DNA of 64,000 bases. It comes from Lacrimispora sp. BS-2. Its GTDB lineage: Bacteria; Bacillota; Clostridia; Lachnospirales; Lachnospiraceae. Under the pieces are notes generated by a model. It did no database searches and was not told where the DNA came from. It saw only the letters and a program-made list of their open reading frames with translations. The position numbers and the translations under genes are program-made. The DNA is taken from assembly GCF_040207125.1 (NCBI RefSeq), contig NZ_CP157940.1:2666001-2730000 (forward strand), in the 5' to 3' direction. Positions 60,490 through 64,000 of the stretch are shown here, piece after piece; within the stretch, counting starts at the first letter, position 1, and each line of letters starts with the position of its first letter.

Positions 60490-61704
60490 TTATGCCAGGA
60501 ACCGGCTCATGACATAGTTACTGATGTCGATCCCCCTGTACGTCAGGCGGTAATATCCGTTTTTAAACTCCATAAGGCCTTCTTCTTCCATCGCATCCAG
60601 CACCATACCATAAACATTCCTGATGTTGTGGCCAAAGCTGCTGACAAATCCCTGGGCCGAGACACCTTTCGTCAGACGCAGTCCCAGAAACATGTACTCT
60701 TCCATCTTCTCCTCTATTGTCAGCTGTTCAAACTCCTGCCTAAGCACTTTCTGAAATTCTTCCTCCTGATCCAGGCGGGCGCTGCAATACTCATTGAAAA
60801 CAGGAGTGTTGTGAAAACGGCATCCATTCATATAGGAAGCAGACCCCAGACCTAAGCCCAGATACTCCACTCCTGTCCAATAGCCGATGTTATGCCTGCA
60901 CTCGTAGCCCTTTTTGGAGTAATTGGATATCTCATACCGTTCATACCCCTGGTCAGCCAGAAATCCCCTGGTCAGGTAATACATTTCACGCTCTGTATCC
61001 TCATCCGGCAAATCCGGCAGGGACTTAAGACAACAGGCTTCTTCCGGTGTCAGGGATTTGCTTTCCATCTTACTATCTTCCTTATACCGGTCATAATAAG
61101 GAGTTCCATGCTCCACGATCAGGCTATAAGCAGAGATATGCTCCGGCTTCAGCATGGTCACCTTTTTTAAGGTATTCTTCCATGATTCCAATGTCTGCCC
61201 GGGAATTGCTGAGATCAAATCCACATTCACATTGTCAAATCCTGCCATACGGACTCTCTGATAGCTTTTCAGGAATTCATCATAAGTATGAATTCTGCCC
61301 AGATAGCGCAGCTCTTTGTCATCCGCAGACTGAAGTCCCATGCTGATCCGGTTCACTCCTGCTTCTCTGTAGCAGAAAAGGGACTCAGCCGTAACCGTAC
61401 CAGGGTTTACCTCCATGGTGATCTCTGCATCAGCCAGGATATCAAATCCCTCCTTAAGAGAATGGAGAACCGCTGTCATGTCCTCTACACTTAATATAGA
61501 AGGAGTGCCTCCCCCTATGAATACGCTGATCACCTGGTATTCTTTGACTTTGGCACTCTGGCATTTAATCTCTTCTATTAACCTTTTTGTATATTCCCGC
61601 TTCATCTGCTGGTTTCCGGGAAATGAGAGGAAATCGCAGTAAGCGCATTTACGCGCACAAAACGGGACATGCACATAAATCTCAAGACTTTTTTTATTCA
61701 TCAT
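60490..61704 (-). CDS. hemW: Haem chaperone HemW (coproporphyrinogen oxidase-like radical SAM)
   Basis: The 404-aa protein begins [22 protein letters not shown] with the radical-SAM triad C-x3-C-x2-C at about residues 17-24, then [10 protein letters not shown] and a HemW C-terminal helical domain. HemW binds haem and inserts it in target proteins; it lacks the extra residues of true HemN. The start overlaps the lepA stop by 11 nt, so it is translated with lepA, a conserved Firmicute pairing. No other haem genes are seen. Confidence 0.93.
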   Translation of the reverse strand: MMNKKSLEIYVHVPFCARKCAYCDFLSFPGNQQMKREYTKRLIEEIKCQSAKVKEYQVISVFIGGGTPSILSVEDMTAVLHSLKEGFDILADAEITMEVNPGTVTAESLFCYREAGVNRISMGLQSADDKELRYLGRIHTYDEFLKSYQRVRMAGFDNVNVDLISAIPGQTLESWKNTLKKVTMLKPEHISAYSLIVEHGTPYYDRYKEDSKMESKSLTPEEACCLKSLPDLPDEDTEREMYYLTRGFLADQGYERYEISNYSKKGYECRHNIGYWTGVEYLGLGLGSASYMNGCRFHNTPVFNEYCSARLDQEEEFQKVLRQEFEQLTIEEKMEEYMFLGLRLTKGVSAQGFVSSFGHNIRNVYGMVLDAMEEEGLMEFKNGYYRLTYRGIDISNYVMSRFLA

Positions 61705-63508
61705 CTAATTTCAGTACGCTCATAAATGCCTTCTGTGGTATCTCTACGTTACCAACCTGGCGCATACGTTTTTTACCTTCTTTCTGCTTTTCAAGAAGTT
61801 TTTTCTTACGGGAAATATCACCGCCATAACATTTGGCAAGAACGTCCTTTCTCATGGCCTTCACTGTCTCACGGGCAATGATCTTGCCGCCGATAGCCGC
61901 CTGGATGGGGATTTCAAAAAGCTGTCTGGGAATCTCATCCTTTAGCTTTTCGCACATCCTGCGGCCTCTGTCATAGGCAGATAATGCGTGGACAATAAAG
62001 GAAAGGGCATCCACTTCTTCCTTGTTCACCAGGATGTCCAGCTTTACAAGCTCAGATCTCTGGTAGCCCTTTAATTCATAATCAAAGGACGCATATCCCT
62101 TGGAACGGGATTTTAAAGCATCAAAGAAATCATAAATGATCTCGTTTAAAGGAAGCTCATATTTTAAGAGTGCCCTGGTAGCTTCCATGTATTCCATGCC
62201 CAGATACACGCCTCTCCGTTCCTGGCAAAGGGTCATGATGGCGCCTACAAATTCCGTGGTCACCATGATCTCAGCGCTGACAATTGGCTCTTCCATATAT
62301 TCGATTTCCGTTGGGTCGGGCAGGTTGGAAGGGTTTGTCAGCTCCAGCTTCTCGCCGTTCTTTTTATAAACACGGTAAACAACGCCGGGTGCCGTTGTCA
62401 CCAGATCCAGATTATATTCCCGCTCCAGACGCTCCTGAATGACCTCCAGATGAAGGAGACCTAAAAATCCGCATCGGAAACCAAAGCCAAGGGCAAGAGA
62501 AGTCTCCGGCTCAAAGAACAGGGAAGCATCGTTAAGCTGAAGCTTTTCCAACGCATCCCGCAGATCGTTATAGCGGGCTCCATCCGCAGGATACAGGCCG
62601 CAGTAAACCATGGAGGTCACCTTCTTATAGCCTGGAAGCGGATTCTTGCAGGGCCGGTCCGCATTGGTAATGGTATCACCTACTGCAGTTTCCTTTACAT
62701 TCTTTATGCTGGCTGTCAGATATCCTACCATACCGGCGCTTAATGCTTCACAGGGGAGGAACTGGCCTGCGCCGAAATAGCCTACTTCCACCACCTCTTC
62801 TATGGCTCCGGTGGCCATCATGCGTACCCTGTCGCCCTTTTTCACTGTTCCCTCCTTTACACGGAAGAAAACGATGACACCTTTATAGGAGTCATAAAGG
62901 GAGTCAAAAATCAGGGCCTGGAGGGGAGCATCCGGATCTCCCTTTGGAGCCGGGATCTTTTCAACAATGGCATCCAGGACTGCTTCCACATTTTCTCCTG
63001 TCTTTGCGGAAATCCTGGGAGCATCCTGGGCTTCAATCCCAATGACATCTTCGATCTCCTCCACCACGCGCTCCGGTTCTGCGCTTGGAAGATCGATTTT
63101 ATTTAAAACCGGAAATACGTCAAGATCGTGGTCCAGAGCCATATAAACATTAGCCAGTGTCTGTGCCTCGATTCCCTGGGAAGCATCCACCACCAGGATT
63201 GCTCCGTCACAGGCAGCAAGGCTTCTGGAAACCTCATAGTTAAAATCCACATGACCCGGGGTGTCAATCATGTTAAAAATGTATTCTTCGCCATTCCCGG
63301 CCTTGTAAATGGTCCGGACTGCCTGGGCCTTAATGGTAATTCCCCGTTCCCGCTCCAAATCCATATTATCAAGGACCTGGGACTGCATTTCCCTGCTGGT
63401 GAGCAAACCTGTCTTCTCTATAATCCTGTCTGCAAGGGTTGATTTTCCATGATCAATATGAGCGATAATACAAAAATTGCGTATCTTGTTCTGCTGGGCA
63501 GCTGCCAT
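61694..63508 (-). CDS. lepA: Elongation factor 4 (LepA)
   Basis: The 604-aa translational GTPase has G1 AHIDHGKS (16-23), G3 DTPGHVDF, G4 NKID and the LepA-specific C-terminal domain with [24 protein letters not shown] (outlined). It is thought to help 30S biogenesis or back-translocation. GAGGAA precedes the ATG. It is the first gene of a unit with hemW. Confidence 0.98.
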   Translation of the reverse strand: MAAAQQNKIRNFCIIAHIDHGKSTLADRIIEKTGLLTSREMQSQVLDNMDLERERGITIKAQAVRTIYKAGNGEEYIFNMIDTPGHVDFNYEVSRSLAACDGAILVVDASQGIEAQTLANVYMALDHDLDVFPVLNKIDLPSAEPERVVEEIEDVIGIEAQDAPRISAKTGENVEAVLDAIVEKIPAPKGDPDAPLQALIFDSLYDSYKGVIVFFRVKEGTVKKGDRVRMMATGAIEEVVEVGYFGAGQFLPCEALSAGMVGYLTASIKNVKETAVGDTITNADRPCKNPLPGYKKVTSMVYCGLYPADGARYNDLRDALEKLQLNDASLFFEPETSLALGFGFRCGFLGLLHLEVIQERLEREYNLDLVTTAPGVVYRVYKKNGEKLELTNPSNLPDPTEIEYMEEPIVSAEIMVTTEFVGAIMTLCQERRGVYLGMEYMEATRALLKYELPLNEIIYDFFDALKSRSKGYASFDYELKGYQRSELVKLDILVNKEEVDALSFIVHALSAYDRGRRMCEKLKDEIPRQLFEIPIQAAIGGKIIARETVKAMRKDVLAKCYGGDISRKKKLLEKQKEGKKRMRQVGNVEIPQKAFMSVLKLDDE

Positions 63509-63820
63509 ATATTTAATTCCTCTTTTCTGATGTTTCTGGTGTTTTTCCGGCCAGCCCCCATCCCAAGGGCATAATCCGCCAGATTACTATGATATCTTTA
63601 AAAATATACCATTAAAATAGAAGATTGTCCACCTTGATAGCGTTGTTTTTCCTCGCTAATCTGTTGGAAAAACAACGGCAATGCTTGTTTTGCTGTCCTT
63701 GCTAAAAATAACGGTATCATTTTAGTATCTCAAAAGCCGCTTAGTTTGATCCCTCGTTATTATAAAGGAGGATAACTCTTAATGATCTGCTTATAAACTA
63801 ATCCTTGACTAAACTAAGCC
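63509..63820. other. Non-coding stretch upstream of lepA
   Basis: No gene is evident. CGTTGTTTTTCC (63641-63652) pairs perfectly with GGAAAAACAACG (63666-63677). A strong AAAGGAGG ribosome-like site at 63763-63770 precedes an ATG at 63782 that opens only four codons (M-I-C-L), so it is either a tiny leader peptide or the relic of a gene start. GGGCATAA near 63565 resembles the small intergenic repeat family in degenerate form. Confidence 0.4.
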
Positions 63821-63849
63821 TTGAAATAATATGCGCAGTGTGATATATT
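63821..63849 (+). promoter_or_regulatory. Promoter ahead of a small RNA
   Basis: TTGAAA (63821-63826) and TATATT (63844-63849) are 17 nt apart; transcription would start near 63856, ahead of the hairpin-rich segment. Confidence 0.6.
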
Positions 63850-63855
63850 AAAAGC

Positions 63856-63958
63856 ACAAAAGGAATAACCGCCACACAAGGTGGAAGCTCCCAGAAAACA
63901 GTACAATGTCCTAACGGACACCGCCTATCCTGTTCGCAGCAGGGTAGGCTATTTTTTT
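63856..63958 (+). ncRNA. Small structured RNA of unknown family
   Basis: About 100 nt with three consecutive hairpins: CCGCC/GGTGG (63869-63884), TGTCC-TAAC-GGACA (63907-63920) and a terminator GCCTATCCTG/CAGGGTAGGC (63923-63932, 63940-63949) followed by TATTTTTTT. A sigma-A promoter lies at the right distance and no reading frame with a ribosome site is inside. It could be a stand-alone sRNA or a terminator-controlled leader (riboswitch) of a gene beyond the right edge. I do not recognise 6S, SRP or a known riboswitch core. Confidence 0.55.
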
Positions 63959-64000
63959 AACTTATCTATGTAAGTCAGCAAGGCCAGGATAAAGGTTGCA

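Overview
The window reads as a chromosomal segment of a strict anaerobe of the Lachnospiraceae (Clostridium cluster XIVa, perhaps Lacrimispora-like). The reasons are the gene order lepA-hemW and hrcA-grpE-dnaK-dnaJ-(...)-prmA-rsmE-cysteine desulfurase-thiI, the ireB-ruvX-DUF1292-Fur block, PPi-dependent pyruvate phosphate dikinase, a BMP-type nucleoside transporter, an oxygen-sensitive Ni-Fe CO dehydrogenase and strong purine-rich ribosome sites. The species is inferred from synteny and not proven. No rRNA, tRNA, CRISPR array, IS element or phage gene was seen.

Layout. 1-3700: a LacI-type regulator next to two CpG-centred palindromes that probably control a leftward operon outside the window, a decayed AraC/GyrI-type fragment, and a two-gene sugar-phosphate unit (transaldolase-like and RpiB-like). 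3722-15216: the accessory region of greatest interest. A leftward operon encodes a Crp/Fnr regulator, a NifH-like Fe protein, NifD-like and NifK-like subunits, and a FecBCD-type importer (lipoprotein, permease, ATPase). Diverging from it, a rightward trio encodes a G3E-type GTPase, a soluble ABC ATPase and a substrate-binding-like protein without signal peptide. Facing the trio is a CooS-type CO dehydrogenase that lacks one usual C-cluster cysteine. Together these look like an uncharacterised metallo-reductase system with its own metal or cofactor supply. 15315-21166: a short cis-prenyltransferase paralogue, then a cystine/sulfur module (CoA-disulfide reductase with rhodanese, TcyP-like importer, PatB-like C-S lyase) divergent from a MarR regulator, with two near-identical inverted operators between them.

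21383-31464: ppdK, a MATE exporter, a four-gene nucleoside importer with an internal terminator after the binding-protein gene, and a cupin. 31565-51584: a long, nearly all leftward housekeeping block (glyS, lipoprotein, recO, era, M16C protease, YdcF, U32 protein, TrmR-like methyltransferase, MltG-like, RNase J, Fur-type, DUF1292, ruvX, ireB, mtaB, thiI, cysteine desulfurase, rsmE, prmA), with one rightward HPr-like gene. This block carries two kinds of small intergenic repeat: a 126-bp double-hairpin element with compensatory changes, and a 51-bp element ahead of ribosome sites. 51594-58592: a TSUP permease, an orphan non-coding stretch with a large terminator, a cell-wall-binding protein, and the heat-shock operon with a textbook CIRCE operator. 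58692-63508: two secreted 3D-domain proteins, one with a long structured leader, then hemW and lepA. 63509-64000: non-coding, ending in a promoter plus small terminated RNA of unknown family.

How the parts work together. The housekeeping half couples tRNA modification (mtaB, thiI with its sulfur donor, TrmR-like and U32) with translation factors, proteostasis and envelope maintenance. The accessory half points to anaerobic redox metabolism with dedicated metal, cofactor and sulfur uptake. The function of the nitrogenase-like and CooS-like proteins cannot be fixed from sequence alone.
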